From assembly GCA_017520425.1 (NCBI GenBank), contig JAFXFO010000032.1:62001-126000 (forward strand): DNA of 64,000 nucleotides, written 5' to 3'. This stretch comes from Lachnospiraceae bacterium. Lineage in GTDB: Bacteria > Bacillota > Clostridia > Lachnospirales > Lachnospiraceae. How positions within the stretch are numbered: the first letter of the stretch is position 1; the number at the start of each line of letters is the position of its first letter. The notes under the pieces were generated by a model. It made no database searches, had not been told where the DNA came from, and worked only from the letters and a program-made list of their open reading frames with translations. Below are positions 43,681 through 52,197 of this stretch, piece by piece. Made by a program: the position numbers and the translations under genes.

Positions 43681-44526
43681 ATGTTTCTTGACTTTAACGC
43701 AAACAAAGGATTTCAATATCATTGGTGTGGAAAGTTCACTCCACCCAGTGATGAGTGGATTCATTTGACACGTGTTCTGATGGACTATGAGCTGATGGTG
43801 GTGACAGAGGAGACACTGCATATCGCCGACCATGAGAACGAATATATGGTAAATAAAGGGGAATATCTGCTGATGCCGCCTACGCCCCATCAACATGGTA
43901 CCCGCCCGGGGGGTTGTGAATTCTACTGGATGCATTTTGATTATGATGGAGGATTGCAGGATCATTCTTGCCATTCTGCCTTGCCGGAACATGATATGAG
44001 CCATCTGCTAATTCCTGTACAAGGCACTCTTTCCTCCCCGGAACGTATTATCATCCTGATGAAGCAACTGCAGGACTCAGACCGTCGCTACAAGGAAAGC
44101 ACCCTGAACAATGCCCTTTGTTGTGCCGTTTTGGCAGAATTGTGTGCCCAAAACCGCCATACCCAATCCAAAGACAAACAGTTACATGAACAGCTTTACA
44201 GTGATATATCGGACTATATCTCCTGGCATGCACAGAATAATCTTCGGGTTTCAGAAATAGCCTCCTATTTCGGCTACAACGAAAAATACCTGACCACTTT
44301 CTTCAAAAAGTACTCAGGTATCACCTTAAAGCAATATATTTTACAAACCAAAATGGAGCTTGCCAAGTCCTCACTTTCCGAAACCAATAGGCCGGTTTCC
44401 CAGATTGCATTCAGTCTGGGCTTTTCCGATGCCCACAATTTCTCCAATGCCTTTCATAAGGTTACGGGACTTTCTCCCTCAGAGTATCGGGCCAGCTATA
44501 ATAAACATAATGTTTTTCAAAAATAG
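43681..44526 (+). CDS. AraC-family transcriptional regulator
   Basis: 281 aa: N-terminal cupin-like domain (NKGEYLLMPPTPHQHGTRPG, then CEFYWMHFDYDG) that in relatives binds a sugar. The C-terminal double HTH has LRVSEIASYFGYNEKYLTTF and RPVSQIAFSLGFSDAHNFSN. Divergent from the GH127 glycosidase gene, which it probably controls. Start preceded by TAGGAGATATGGC. It converges with the CoiA-like gene, 20 nt apart, with no obvious terminator between them. Confidence 0.92.
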   Translation: MFLDFNANKGFQYHWCGKFTPPSDEWIHLTRVLMDYELMVVTEETLHIADHENEYMVNKGEYLLMPPTPHQHGTRPGGCEFYWMHFDYDGGLQDHSCHSALPEHDMSHLLIPVQGTLSSPERIIILMKQLQDSDRRYKESTLNNALCCAVLAELCAQNRHTQSKDKQLHEQLYSDISDYISWHAQNNLRVSEIASYFGYNEKYLTTFFKKYSGITLKQYILQTKMELAKSSLSETNRPVSQIAFSLGFSDAHNFSNAFHKVTGLSPSEYRASYNKHNVFQK

Positions 44527-44546
44527 AAGAATATGTGAGAGTATTT

Positions 44547-45620
44547 TTACACTTCCTTGCAATTCTTGCATCTGCCCAGATTGATTCTCCCCCGGCCGCC
44601 CAAGGATACAAATTCTGCTTCTTCTTTCACCTCACCGCAGAATTCACAACGTCCCCAGCGGGTACCCGTCGCATCCAAAACCTGTCGCTCCTGCTGGTCA
44701 ATAACAGCAAGGACGGACTGACGCCTGGATTCATAATCCTCTCCCGACGAAGCGTCTGCATAAAGGCGGGTATCCTGTATCTCCCTGCCGCCACGCAATG
44801 CTTCGTATTGCCTGCGAAAATATTCCTTTTCTTCTTCCGCCTGCGCTTTAAACGCCGCAAAAGCCAGTTGCTTCTCTTCCAAAAACAGACTATACGCCTG
44901 TTCAAAGCCTCTGGTGGTCAACACTCCGTCCTCAAAATACAAATCACTCAAATATGCTTCATAGGAAAAAAGCTTAGGATAGTCTTCCGAAACCATCTCC
45001 TGCCCGTCTACGAAATAAGAATAGGAATCCTCCCGATACTGGGTCACATGCTTACCATCATACCCTATGACAATCAAATCTTTTTTCAGCGACTCGTTCA
45101 GGCAAAAACGCTTTAGGAAATAAGTATGTTCTTCCGAAATAGTCTTTCCCGGCCGGTCTGCCACCAACCAAACCATCTGTATGCCGGCTTTCTCATACTC
45201 CTCCTGCAGCTTAACCACATCGTTCACATTGGTACTCTTTGTACCAATCTCCAGGGCCGTCCTCCTGCCATCCTCCCATTCAAAGTATAAATGACTGTAA
45301 TGATGTGGCAGAACCTTCTTTTCCAATTCCACCGGATAATCACAGGCCTTAAAATGCTCATACAAGAGTACCCTGAGTCCGTGAAATACTCCCGAATTCT
45401 TTTCAAAACGCACATAATCACAATCCGCATTCTCTCTATGGGCAAAATAGGGCTCCAAAATTTCTCCGTGACAATATCTTAAAATCGGACTGCAGCACCC
45501 CGCATCCGGACATCGCAATTCTCCACTGTAACTGGCCATACGAATCCGCTTTTCCGTTTCATAATCCTGTGCAACCTCACAGGCCACCAGACGCATCTCT
45601 TTCCATAATGCATTTTCCAT
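44547..45620 (-). CDS. CoiA-like competence/nuclease-type protein
   Basis: 357 aa. The N-terminal zinc-binding domain (RCPDAGCCSPILRYCHG, then EPYFAHRENADC) and central restriction-nuclease-like segment (ALEIGTKSTNVNDVV, then YEKAGIQMVWLV) match CoiA, which helps RecA load in natural transformation. The long Glu/Gln-rich helical region and C-terminal zinc ribbon (CEFCGEVKEEAEF, CKNC) are extra. The start at 45620 (MENALWKEMRLV) is preferred. An upstream ATG at 45686 lies before the ctpA terminator hairpin, and one at 45632 lacks a spaced ribosome site. Function in this organism is inferred. Confidence 0.72.
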   Translation of the reverse strand: MENALWKEMRLVACEVAQDYETEKRIRMASYSGELRCPDAGCCSPILRYCHGEILEPYFAHRENADCDYVRFEKNSGVFHGLRVLLYEHFKACDYPVELEKKVLPHHYSHLYFEWEDGRRTALEIGTKSTNVNDVVKLQEEYEKAGIQMVWLVADRPGKTISEEHTYFLKRFCLNESLKKDLIVIGYDGKHVTQYREDSYSYFVDGQEMVSEDYPKLFSYEAYLSDLYFEDGVLTTRGFEQAYSLFLEEKQLAFAAFKAQAEEEKEYFRRQYEALRGGREIQDTRLYADASSGEDYESRRQSVLAVIDQQERQVLDATGTRWGRCEFCGEVKEEAEFVSLGGRGRINLGRCKNCKEV

Positions 45621-45642
45621 AGCACTTACCATTCTTCTTTTG

Positions 45643-45677
45643 AAAAAGTGCAATCCACCGCTCCCGGAAGATTGCAC
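45643..45677 (-). terminator. Terminator of the ftsEX-ctpA operon
   Basis: Minus-strand GTGCAATC and GATTGCAC form the base of a stem with GC-rich interior, followed by TTTTT, 11 nt after the ctpA stop codon. It excludes the upstream ATG for the CoiA-like gene. Confidence 0.75.
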
Positions 45678-45687
45678 CCATTTCATA

Positions 45688-46962
45688 TTATTCCATCATC
45701 TCTTTCAAAACTTCCTTAGCATACTCCAACTGATTATCCACGGATTCCTCTGCATAATAAGCCTCTGCATCAAATTTGCATTCCTTATCCGGCTCAATAC
45801 CTGTTCCATGAATATTAATACCCTTGGGTGAGTAATAACTGCTGACCGTCATTTTCAAAGCAGAACCGTCATCTAAGCTGTATACCTTCTGAACGATACC
45901 CTTACCAAAGGTTTTGGTTCCTACCAGTACTCCCAACTCGTAATCCTTAATGGCTCCTGCCAATACCTCGGATGCACTGGCGGAATTGCCGTCCACCAAT
46001 ACTACAAGAGGTTTGTCAAACTCTCTTCGGCCATCACAAGTATACTCGCTTCGATTGCCGTATTTATCCTCTGTATAAACAATTAATCCTTCCGGCAAAA
46101 GCATTTTTGCCACATCCACTACTGCAGTCAGACTTCCTCCCGGATTGGCACGAAGGTCAATAATTAATCCCTTCATATCAGAAGCTCTGGCACCGGCTAA
46201 TGCATCTGCAAACTGCGGTACTGTCACATCACTAAACTCTGTGATTTGGATATATGCCATACCGTCTTCCAACATTTCAAACTCAACAGTGGGAGACTCA
46301 ACCAATCTTCTCACTACTGTCACATGAAGATAATCCGTTTCCGTACTTCGTATTATGGTAAGCTCAACTTTCGTTCCTTCCTTACCCTTAATCAAAGCCA
46401 CTGCCGAATCCAGATTCTTACCATAAGTAGGTTCTCCATCTATCTCATAAATGATATCTCCGGGGCGCAAATCCGCTTCCTCTGCCGGAGAGCCTGCAAT
46501 GGGCTTGGTAATCATGGGATACATACCGGTTTCATCCAGACTTACATAGGCACCGATACCATAATACACTCCTGAGGTCTGCTCCATGAGCTTATTCAAT
46601 TCTTCCACCGTATAATAACAGGTATAAGGATCATCCAGCGCACCCAAAACCCCCTGATAAACGCCTTCCTCCAAAAGTGCATCGTCAATGTCGTCTTTGT
46701 AAAAATATACATCTATCATATCTTCTATGACAGAAAGCTTTTGTAGCATCTCTTGATCCACAAAATCGTCTTCTTGCAGAATCTCCTCCAAAGACTGATT
46801 CATTTTAACATCCGGTGTTTTCTGCTGTTTCCTGCCGAAAATCACACAAATGGCTATGATGATGAAAACAACCACCGTAGACAAAATGCCCACCATCAAA
46901 CCGGAAAGAAAGGATCCCTTATCTTTTTTCACTACCTGTTCATTTTTATTTTCCAAATCCAT
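45688..46962 (-). CDS. ctpA: C-terminal processing peptidase CtpA (S41 family)
   Basis: 424 aa serine protease anchored by one N-terminal helix (about residues 17-42), acting outside the membrane. It has a PDZ domain around residues 120-195 (PAEEADLRPGDIIYEIDGEP) and an S41 catalytic domain with Ser in DGNSASASEVLAGA and Lys in VGTKTFGKG. It lies 15 nt after the EnvC-like hydrolase. In other bacteria CtpA-type proteases tune peptidoglycan hydrolases, which fits this neighbourhood. A terminator follows. Confidence 0.93.
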   Translation of the reverse strand: MDLENKNEQVVKKDKGSFLSGLMVGILSTVVVFIIIAICVIFGRKQQKTPDVKMNQSLEEILQEDDFVDQEMLQKLSVIEDMIDVYFYKDDIDDALLEEGVYQGVLGALDDPYTCYYTVEELNKLMEQTSGVYYGIGAYVSLDETGMYPMITKPIAGSPAEEADLRPGDIIYEIDGEPTYGKNLDSAVALIKGKEGTKVELTIIRSTETDYLHVTVVRRLVESPTVEFEMLEDGMAYIQITEFSDVTVPQFADALAGARASDMKGLIIDLRANPGGSLTAVVDVAKMLLPEGLIVYTEDKYGNRSEYTCDGRREFDKPLVVLVDGNSASASEVLAGAIKDYELGVLVGTKTFGKGIVQKVYSLDDGSALKMTVSSYYSPKGINIHGTGIEPDKECKFDAEAYYAEESVDNQLEYAKEVLKEMME

Positions 46963-46977
46963 TCTAAAAAACTCCCA

Positions 46978-48198
46978 CTACTTTACAATATAATTCCAAG
47001 GCGAAACATAGTTTCCGTCCTTACGCACGCTAAAGTGCAAATGGTTACCGGTAGAACGCCCCGTACTTCCTACCGCTGCTATCTTCTGACCCTTCGTAAC
47101 CACATCATCCTTCTTCACATGCAGCTTGGAAGCATGCATATATATGGTATACAAGCCATCTCCATGATCAATCATTACATAATTTCCCATGGTAGAACTA
47201 TAGGTTGCCGCCACCACGATACCATTGTAGGCAGCATAGATAGCCGTTCCCTTAGGTGCAGCAAAATCCACTCCATTGTGGAACTGGGGCACCTTCAAAA
47301 TAGGATGATTACGATTTCCGTAATCATCGGAAACTCTGGTATAGGACTCCAGCGGAAAAGCAAAAGTACCTCCGTCGTAGGTAAGTACCAATCCGTTCTG
47401 TTTACGAATTCGTTCTTTTTCTGCTTCTACTGCTTTTTCCAGCTGCTTAATGATTTCATTCTGCTCTTTAATGTCCGCCTCGTACTCTTTGATAGCCTTT
47501 TCCTGGTTGCTGATATCACGCTCATACTTTTCAATCTCCTGGCTCTTAGTGGCAATCAGCTCCTCTACCGCCGCCTGTTCCTGTTCCACACTCAGCTTTA
47601 CTGCATCCAGATATTCCTTTTCTACCTCCAATTGCTTTTCACATACGGCGATATATTCCTTGTTGGCAATAAAGGCATCCAGCACCTGTCTCTCATAGGC
47701 CACCATTTCTTCCTCATAGGTAATACGGTTCAACAGGTCACGAAAGCTCTTTGCCGTAAAAATCTGCTCTAATACCTGATATTGACTGGCCTCATAACTG
47801 GTTTTTATACGTTCCTGCATAAACTCATACTGATCCGCCTCTTTATCCTTGGCGTCCTGCAACTGTTGCTGGGTATATACAATATCTGCCTCTTTCTCCG
47901 TAATCTGGCCGTTCAAATCCGTAATTTTGGCTTCTACCATCTCTAATGTGGCATCCAGCTGCTGCACATAATTCTTTAAATTGGTTTTTTCTTTTTCCAG
48001 CTGTTTTACCAGACCCTTAACATCCGACAGGGAATTCTTCAATTCCTTCATCTCCTGCTCAGCTTTGGATATCTGGTTTTCCATCTCTTTAATGGTTGCC
48101 GAAGTAACATCATCTTTCTTGGCCTGAAGAGGCGTCACCGCCGCCGAAAAAAGCAAAACCGCCGTTAAAGCTCCTACTAAAACTTTGACTCTTTTCAT
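46978..48198 (-). CDS. EnvC/PcsB-like M23 peptidoglycan hydrolase or activator
   Basis: 406 aa secreted protein. It has a signal peptide with a cleavage-like AKK/QAK site near residue 26. A long coiled coil at about residues 30-260 precedes a C-terminal LytM/M23 domain at about 285-406 with HNGVDFAAPKGTAIYAAYNG, YMHASKL and HLHFSVRKDG. The M23 zinc ligands (H, D; HxH) appear intact, so it may be an active hydrolase rather than only an activator. It is encoded directly after ftsE-ftsX, the ABC complex known to control coiled-coil hydrolases such as PcsB or EnvC during division. Confidence 0.92.
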   Translation of the reverse strand: MKRVKVLVGALTAVLLFSAAVTPLQAKKDDVTSATIKEMENQISKAEQEMKELKNSLSDVKGLVKQLEKEKTNLKNYVQQLDATLEMVEAKITDLNGQITEKEADIVYTQQQLQDAKDKEADQYEFMQERIKTSYEASQYQVLEQIFTAKSFRDLLNRITYEEEMVAYERQVLDAFIANKEYIAVCEKQLEVEKEYLDAVKLSVEQEQAAVEELIATKSQEIEKYERDISNQEKAIKEYEADIKEQNEIIKQLEKAVEAEKERIRKQNGLVLTYDGGTFAFPLESYTRVSDDYGNRNHPILKVPQFHNGVDFAAPKGTAIYAAYNGIVVAATYSSTMGNYVMIDHGDGLYTIYMHASKLHVKKDDVVTKGQKIAAVGSTGRSTGNHLHFSVRKDGNYVSPWNYIVK

Positions 48199-48220
48199 CC
48201 ATAAATCCTTTTCAAATTAC

Positions 48221-48244
48221 AAGAGAGCCGTTTACGACTCTCTT
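48221..48244 (-). terminator. Weak hairpin between ftsX and the M23 gene
   Basis: 9-bp stem AGAGAGTCG / CGGCTCTCT (one G-T pair) with a 4-nt loop, but only a broken T tract. Probably partial termination or an mRNA-stabilising hairpin. Confidence 0.45.
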
Positions 48245-48260
48245 TGTTTACAATATAAAA

Positions 48261-49169
48261 TTATACGTTTAGATGCTTTCTGACTGTTGTCACGCTTCCG
48301 AAGAAACCGATACCCACACCCACAATCAAAGATATGGGCAACAGGAAATCAAATATGGTTTCCACCGGCAAGAAGTCCAAAAGCTTGCTCAAATTCGCAA
48401 ATTCACTAATCATAAAATTCAACACGGAACTATACATCTTGTGAATGGCATACAGAGGAATCACAGCTCCTATCAAGCCGATTATCACACCCTCCAACAC
48501 GAAAGGTGCACGCACCAAAAAGTCGGTTGCACCGATATATTTCATAATATTAATCTCCGCTTTTCTAACGGAAATACCTACTGTTACCGTATTGCTGATT
48601 AAGAATACGGATACCAGTAACAACACAATGATAATACCTACGGAAACATAGGTAATCAACTGATTCACTGCCGTCAATGTATCTGCCACTTCATCCAGAC
48701 TATTTATTTTACGCACTCCGGGAATGGATAATACATAGTTTTTCAAAGCTGCCTGCTGGGATACATCCTTAGGAAATACTTCATAATTCATGGAGTTGGC
48801 CAGAGGATTCTCCGGATAACCCTCTAAAAGTTCCTCTGCCTTATCCTGGAAATTCTCCTTCTGATAATCCGCCCAAGCCTGTTCTGCAGAAATAAAATTG
48901 ATGGATGCCACTTCTTCACGACTCTGAATCAGGCGTCCAATTTCATCAATACGCTCCTGAGTAATGCCTTCTTCAAAGAATACGGTAAAGGATACTACCT
49001 CTTCCACATTCTTTACAATATGGCGGAAATTCGCTGCCACGGAATAAAAAACACCCAGCATCAGCAGACAGGCTGCCATGGTTGCTATAGATGCCAGTGT
49101 GTACCATTTGTTACGGAACAAATTGGCAAATCCCTGCTTAATGGTATAAAAAAAGGTACTAATCTTCAT
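48261..49169 (-). CDS. ftsX: Cell division protein FtsX
   Basis: 302 aa permease-like subunit of FtsEX. It has a first transmembrane helix near residue 25, an extracellular loop (about 50-165) that would contact the hydrolase, and three C-terminal helices. The start at 49169 (MKISTFFYT) has AGGAGGG upstream and overlaps the ftsE end by 11 nt. The motif VRKAEINIMKYIGATDFLVR is the conserved FtsX cytoplasmic loop. It transmits ATP-driven change from FtsE to the coiled-coil hydrolase outside. Confidence 0.95.
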   Translation of the reverse strand: MKISTFFYTIKQGFANLFRNKWYTLASIATMAACLLMLGVFYSVAANFRHIVKNVEEVVSFTVFFEEGITQERIDEIGRLIQSREEVASINFISAEQAWADYQKENFQDKAEELLEGYPENPLANSMNYEVFPKDVSQQAALKNYVLSIPGVRKINSLDEVADTLTAVNQLITYVSVGIIIVLLLVSVFLISNTVTVGISVRKAEINIMKYIGATDFLVRAPFVLEGVIIGLIGAVIPLYAIHKMYSSVLNFMISEFANLSKLLDFLPVETIFDFLLPISLIVGVGIGFFGSVTTVRKHLNV

Positions 49170-49902
49170 CGATGTAAGTTCCCTCCTCTTCATCGCTAAT
49201 TATGACACCCTTACGCATAGTCACAACTCGCTTCTGCATGGAATTGACAATTTCCTTATTGTGAGTAACCATTACCACCGTGGTACCGGCCTCATTAATT
49301 TCTTCCAAAAGCTTCATAATCTCCCAGGAATTCTTAGGATCCAGATTACCGGTGGGCTCATCCGCCAACAGGATATCCGGATTATTTACCAGCGCTCTTG
49401 CCAATGCAACTCGCTGCTGCTCTCCACCTGATAATTGGGTGGTCTTTGCCTTATACTTTCCGGCCAAGCCTACGGTTGCCAAAATAGAAGGCACGTTACG
49501 ACGAATCTCACTGGGTGACTTCTCCACAATTCTCTGGGCAAAAGCCACATTCTCATATACATTTCTATCATTCAGCAAACGAAAGTCCTGGAATACTACG
49601 CCCAAAAATCTACGATACTTAGGAATCGCTCTGTGGCGCAGCTTGGCAAGGTCCTTGCCCATAACCCAGACATTACCGCTGGTAGCAGTCAACTCACGAA
49701 GAAGCAACTTAATCAAAGTGGATTTACCTGAGCCACTGTCACCCACGATAAATACAAACTCGCCTCTTCTGATATTCAATGTCACATTATTCAATGCCGG
49801 AGAACCGGTGGAATAGCTCTTGCTTACATTCTCCAAATAAATAAGACCATTTTCTTCTATGAACTCGTTCTCACGTTGTTTCAACAATTCTTTTCTTCTC
49901 AT
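49159..49902 (-). CDS. ftsE: Cell division ATP-binding protein FtsE
   Basis: 247 aa ATPase. Walker A is GDSGSGKSTLIKLL near residue 55, the signature QLSGGEQQRVALARALV and Walker B ILLADEPTGNLDP. It forms the FtsEX complex with the overlapping ftsX product and regulates septal peptidoglycan hydrolysis. An extra 16-residue N-terminal stretch (MRRKELLKQRENEFIE) precedes the typical start; GGAGA lies 9 nt before the chosen ATG. It follows a PucR/CdaR-type regulator gene by 29 nt. Confidence 0.95.
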   Translation of the reverse strand: MRRKELLKQRENEFIEENGLIYLENVSKSYSTGSPALNNVTLNIRRGEFVFIVGDSGSGKSTLIKLLLRELTATSGNVWVMGKDLAKLRHRAIPKYRRFLGVVFQDFRLLNDRNVYENVAFAQRIVEKSPSEIRRNVPSILATVGLAGKYKAKTTQLSGGEQQRVALARALVNNPDILLADEPTGNLDPKNSWEIMKLLEEINEAGTTVVMVTHNKEIVNSMQKRVVTMRKGVIISDEEEGTYIDED

Positions 49903-49931
49903 GTAAATATCTCCGCAGGAAAACTCCGACT

Positions 49932-51017
49932 TTAATATTCAAAGCTCTCCATATACTTCATATACTTTACTACCATCAACGCAATCTTAAAGGTAATGGC
50001 ATCCTCAAACACTCTCAAATCCAGTCCTGTGCTCTTCTGCAGCTTATCCAGACGATAAACAAGGGTATTTCTGTGGATAAACAGCTGTCTGGAGGTTTCG
50101 GACACATTTAAGCTGTTTTCAAAAAACTTATAAATGGTGGTCAGGGTTTCTTCATCAAAATCATCCGGGCTCTTTCCGCCGAAAATCTCACGAATAAACA
50201 TTTTGCACAAAGGAATGGGCAACTGATAAATCAAACGCCCGATGCCCAGCTCACTGTATGCCACCACATTTCTCTCATCAAAGAAAATCTTACCAACATC
50301 CAGCGCCATCTTAGCTTCCTTGTAGGAACGGCTCACTTCCTTTATCTCATGAACCACGGTACCATAGGAAACACGCACATTTTTCAAACCATCTTTCTGC
50401 ATCTGGGCTATCAGATTCTTTGCTGACTTGTCAATCTCTTTGTTGGTTTCAAAGTCAGACACTTCCTTCACAACGATAATATTATTCTCATCTACCGCTG
50501 TTACAAAATCCTTGCTGTTATTACCCACAAAAGTGCGCACCAACTCCAAGGTATTGTAATCCTTGTTATTGGAGGACTCCATAATCATAACCACGCGGGA
50601 CACTTCCGTAGGTATGTGTAACTTCTTGGAACGGCTGTAAATATCAATCAAAAGCAGGTTGTCCAACAACAAATTCTTAATAAAGTTGTCCTTATCAAAT
50701 CTTTCCTTATATGCCACTAACAGATTCTGCAATTGGAATGCAATCATCTTGCCAATAGTATAAATATCCTCACCAATACCTGCCACAATCAGCACATACT
50801 CCAGCTGTTGTTCATCATACACCTTAAAAAACTGACAACCCTGTATCTCCTGAGAATCTGCGGGAGATTTCACAAACTCCGCCGCCACTCTGGATAAGTT
50901 GGGAAGTTCCACAGTATATGCTACCGGCTTTCCTTCCGTATCCATCACACAAATGTCTACTCTGGCTATTCCTTTCAATCCGTCTAAGGTATTTTGTAAA
51001 ATCTGATTTGATATCAT
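49932..51017 (-). CDS. PucR/CdaR-type transcriptional regulator
   Basis: 361 aa. The N-terminal part (about residues 1-130) is a sensing region of unknown ligand. The middle resembles the GGDEF-like CdaR domain. The C-terminal HTH_30-type motif is ENSLNVSETSRQLFIHRNTL, then YRLDKLQKSTGLD. Relatives respond to sugar diacids, purines or other metabolites. The start at 51017 (MISNQILQNTLDG) has AAAGGAG 8 nt upstream. It lies just ahead of ftsE on the same strand without a visible terminator, so division genes may read through from its promoter. Confidence 0.88.
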   Translation of the reverse strand: MISNQILQNTLDGLKGIARVDICVMDTEGKPVAYTVELPNLSRVAAEFVKSPADSQEIQGCQFFKVYDEQQLEYVLIVAGIGEDIYTIGKMIAFQLQNLLVAYKERFDKDNFIKNLLLDNLLLIDIYSRSKKLHIPTEVSRVVMIMESSNNKDYNTLELVRTFVGNNSKDFVTAVDENNIIVVKEVSDFETNKEIDKSAKNLIAQMQKDGLKNVRVSYGTVVHEIKEVSRSYKEAKMALDVGKIFFDERNVVAYSELGIGRLIYQLPIPLCKMFIREIFGGKSPDDFDEETLTTIYKFFENSLNVSETSRQLFIHRNTLVYRLDKLQKSTGLDLRVFEDAITFKIALMVVKYMKYMESFEY

Positions 51018-51093
51018 AAGTATCGCTCCTTTGCGGTTATAAAACATCATTTACTACAAATGTACAAAAAAACCAACAAAAAAGCAATAGTCT

Positions 51094-51135
51094 TTTATGC
51101 ATTTTTTACATTATTTTTCGAAAAAAATGCATAAA
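51094..51135 (-). terminator. AT-rich hairpin after the YjfB-like gene
   Basis: Perfect 14-bp inverted repeat TTTATGCATTTTTT / AAAAAATGCATAAA around a 14-nt loop, directly after the stop codon. Probable terminator, though the stem is AT-rich and the T tract is displaced. Confidence 0.5.
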
Positions 51136-51327
51136 TCAGATGGAAATATCCACATTTGAGCCTACTTGAGGGCGTACACTACGCTCCATGGCTGCTGCAT
51201 CTATCATGGCTACCATTCCTTCACCCAAGGTTTCTCCCAGCTCCATGGTCTTGTCCAGCATGGCAACACTCACCTTTGCCTGCGTATCAATAGTTGATAA
51301 ATTCATAGCTAATCCTGCAATATCCAT
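51136..51327 (-). CDS. YjfB-like putative motility protein
   Basis: 63 aa protein matching the small YjfB family: MDIAGLAMNLSTIDTQAKVS, then VAMLDKTMELGETLGEGM, with the C-terminal GSNVDISI. Family members are often found in flagellated Firmicutes and labelled putative motility proteins, without known mechanism. It lies 15 nt after cvfB with an AGGAGGAA-type site. The presence of flagellar genes at 8.5-10.6 kb fits. Confidence 0.78.
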   Translation of the reverse strand: MDIAGLAMNLSTIDTQAKVSVAMLDKTMELGETLGEGMVAMIDAAAMERSVRPQVGSNVDISI

Positions 51328-51342
51328 CCTCAGATTCCTCCT

Positions 51343-52179
51343 TTACAGTCTGCGAATCACCTTTTCCGTAATCTCTATCTTGCCGGCCTTCAGCAAGGTT
51401 CCTACAGCCCGCTTAAAGCCGTTTTTACTCATACCGGTCTCACGCTTGATAATCTCCGGAGACACCTTGTCATTAAAGGGCAACACCCCGTCATAGCTGT
51501 CAATAATCGCCAGAATCTCCTCCGCATCCTTTTCCAGCTGAAGATATGCCTTCTCCCGGATACTAAGATTCAGCTTGCCGTCAGGCCTTACTTCAACGAC
51601 TCTGCCGGTAATATCATCCCCAACCTTTACGTTTCCGTACAATTCCTTCTTGGGAATCAATGCGGAATATATATTGTCCACTGCCACAAATGCGCCAAAC
51701 TCATCGCTGATGGTGTATACGCGGCCACTGACCTGATCTTCTTTCTTATACGGACTGTCTGTGCGAAGCGCCGGATACACATTCATAGTAGCACAGAGAC
51801 GGTCACTCTTGTCAATGTAAAGTGTTACCAGTACTTTATCTGCGGGATGCACCTTAACCAGCTGTTGCTTATAAGGAAGCATCAAATCCTTCTCCAGGCC
51901 CCAGTCTAAAAAGGCTCCGAATTTGTTGACCTGAGAGACCTCCAACTCAGCCACCTTGCCCATTACCAGCTTAGGTTCCTTGGTTGTTGCTATCATTCTG
52001 TCCTTGGAATCCTTATACAGGAAAACCTCAATCGCATCCCCGATTTGAGCATTTTCCGGGACCTGTTTTGCAGGAAGCAATACCTTATCCTCCACATCCT
52101 CCAATGAGGGTGCCAGATAAACTCCGAACTCCACCTTTTTTACCACAATCAAAGTTTGCTTTTCACCTAATTTAATCAT
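51343..52179 (-). CDS. cvfB: CvfB-family S1 RNA-binding protein
   Basis: 278 aa cytoplasmic protein with three S1-like beta-barrel units (openings GEKQTLIVVKKVEFGVYL, GKVAELEVSQVNKFGAFLDW, GRVYTISDEFGAFVAV). A C-terminal winged-helix segment follows (SPEIIKRETGMSKNGFKRAV). This matches YitL/CvfB, an RNA-binding regulator of virulence and expression in staphylococci. It lies 18 nt after the thioesterase gene and before the YjfB-like gene. Confidence 0.88.
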   Translation of the reverse strand: MIKLGEKQTLIVVKKVEFGVYLAPSLEDVEDKVLLPAKQVPENAQIGDAIEVFLYKDSKDRMIATTKEPKLVMGKVAELEVSQVNKFGAFLDWGLEKDLMLPYKQQLVKVHPADKVLVTLYIDKSDRLCATMNVYPALRTDSPYKKEDQVSGRVYTISDEFGAFVAVDNIYSALIPKKELYGNVKVGDDITGRVVEVRPDGKLNLSIREKAYLQLEKDAEEILAIIDSYDGVLPFNDKVSPEIIKRETGMSKNGFKRAVGTLLKAGKIEITEKVIRRL

Positions 52180-52197
52180 TTTCTTCCATCCGTTCTA

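Noticed and set aside
46753-47772. Long open frame antisense to the M23 and ctpA genes (plus strand).
   Set aside because: It mirrors the coding frame of well-supported genes, lacks a ribosome binding site and gives a composition-biased protein with no domain. The same applies to the open frames opposite uvrB (15778-16548), mbl (10570-11394) and the FlgF-type gene (9833-10525).
1383-51017. Treating CdaR at 1383-2708 and the regulator at 49932-51017 as related.
   Set aside because: They only share a name: the first is a YbbR-domain membrane protein, the second an HTH regulator of the PucR/sugar-diacid type.
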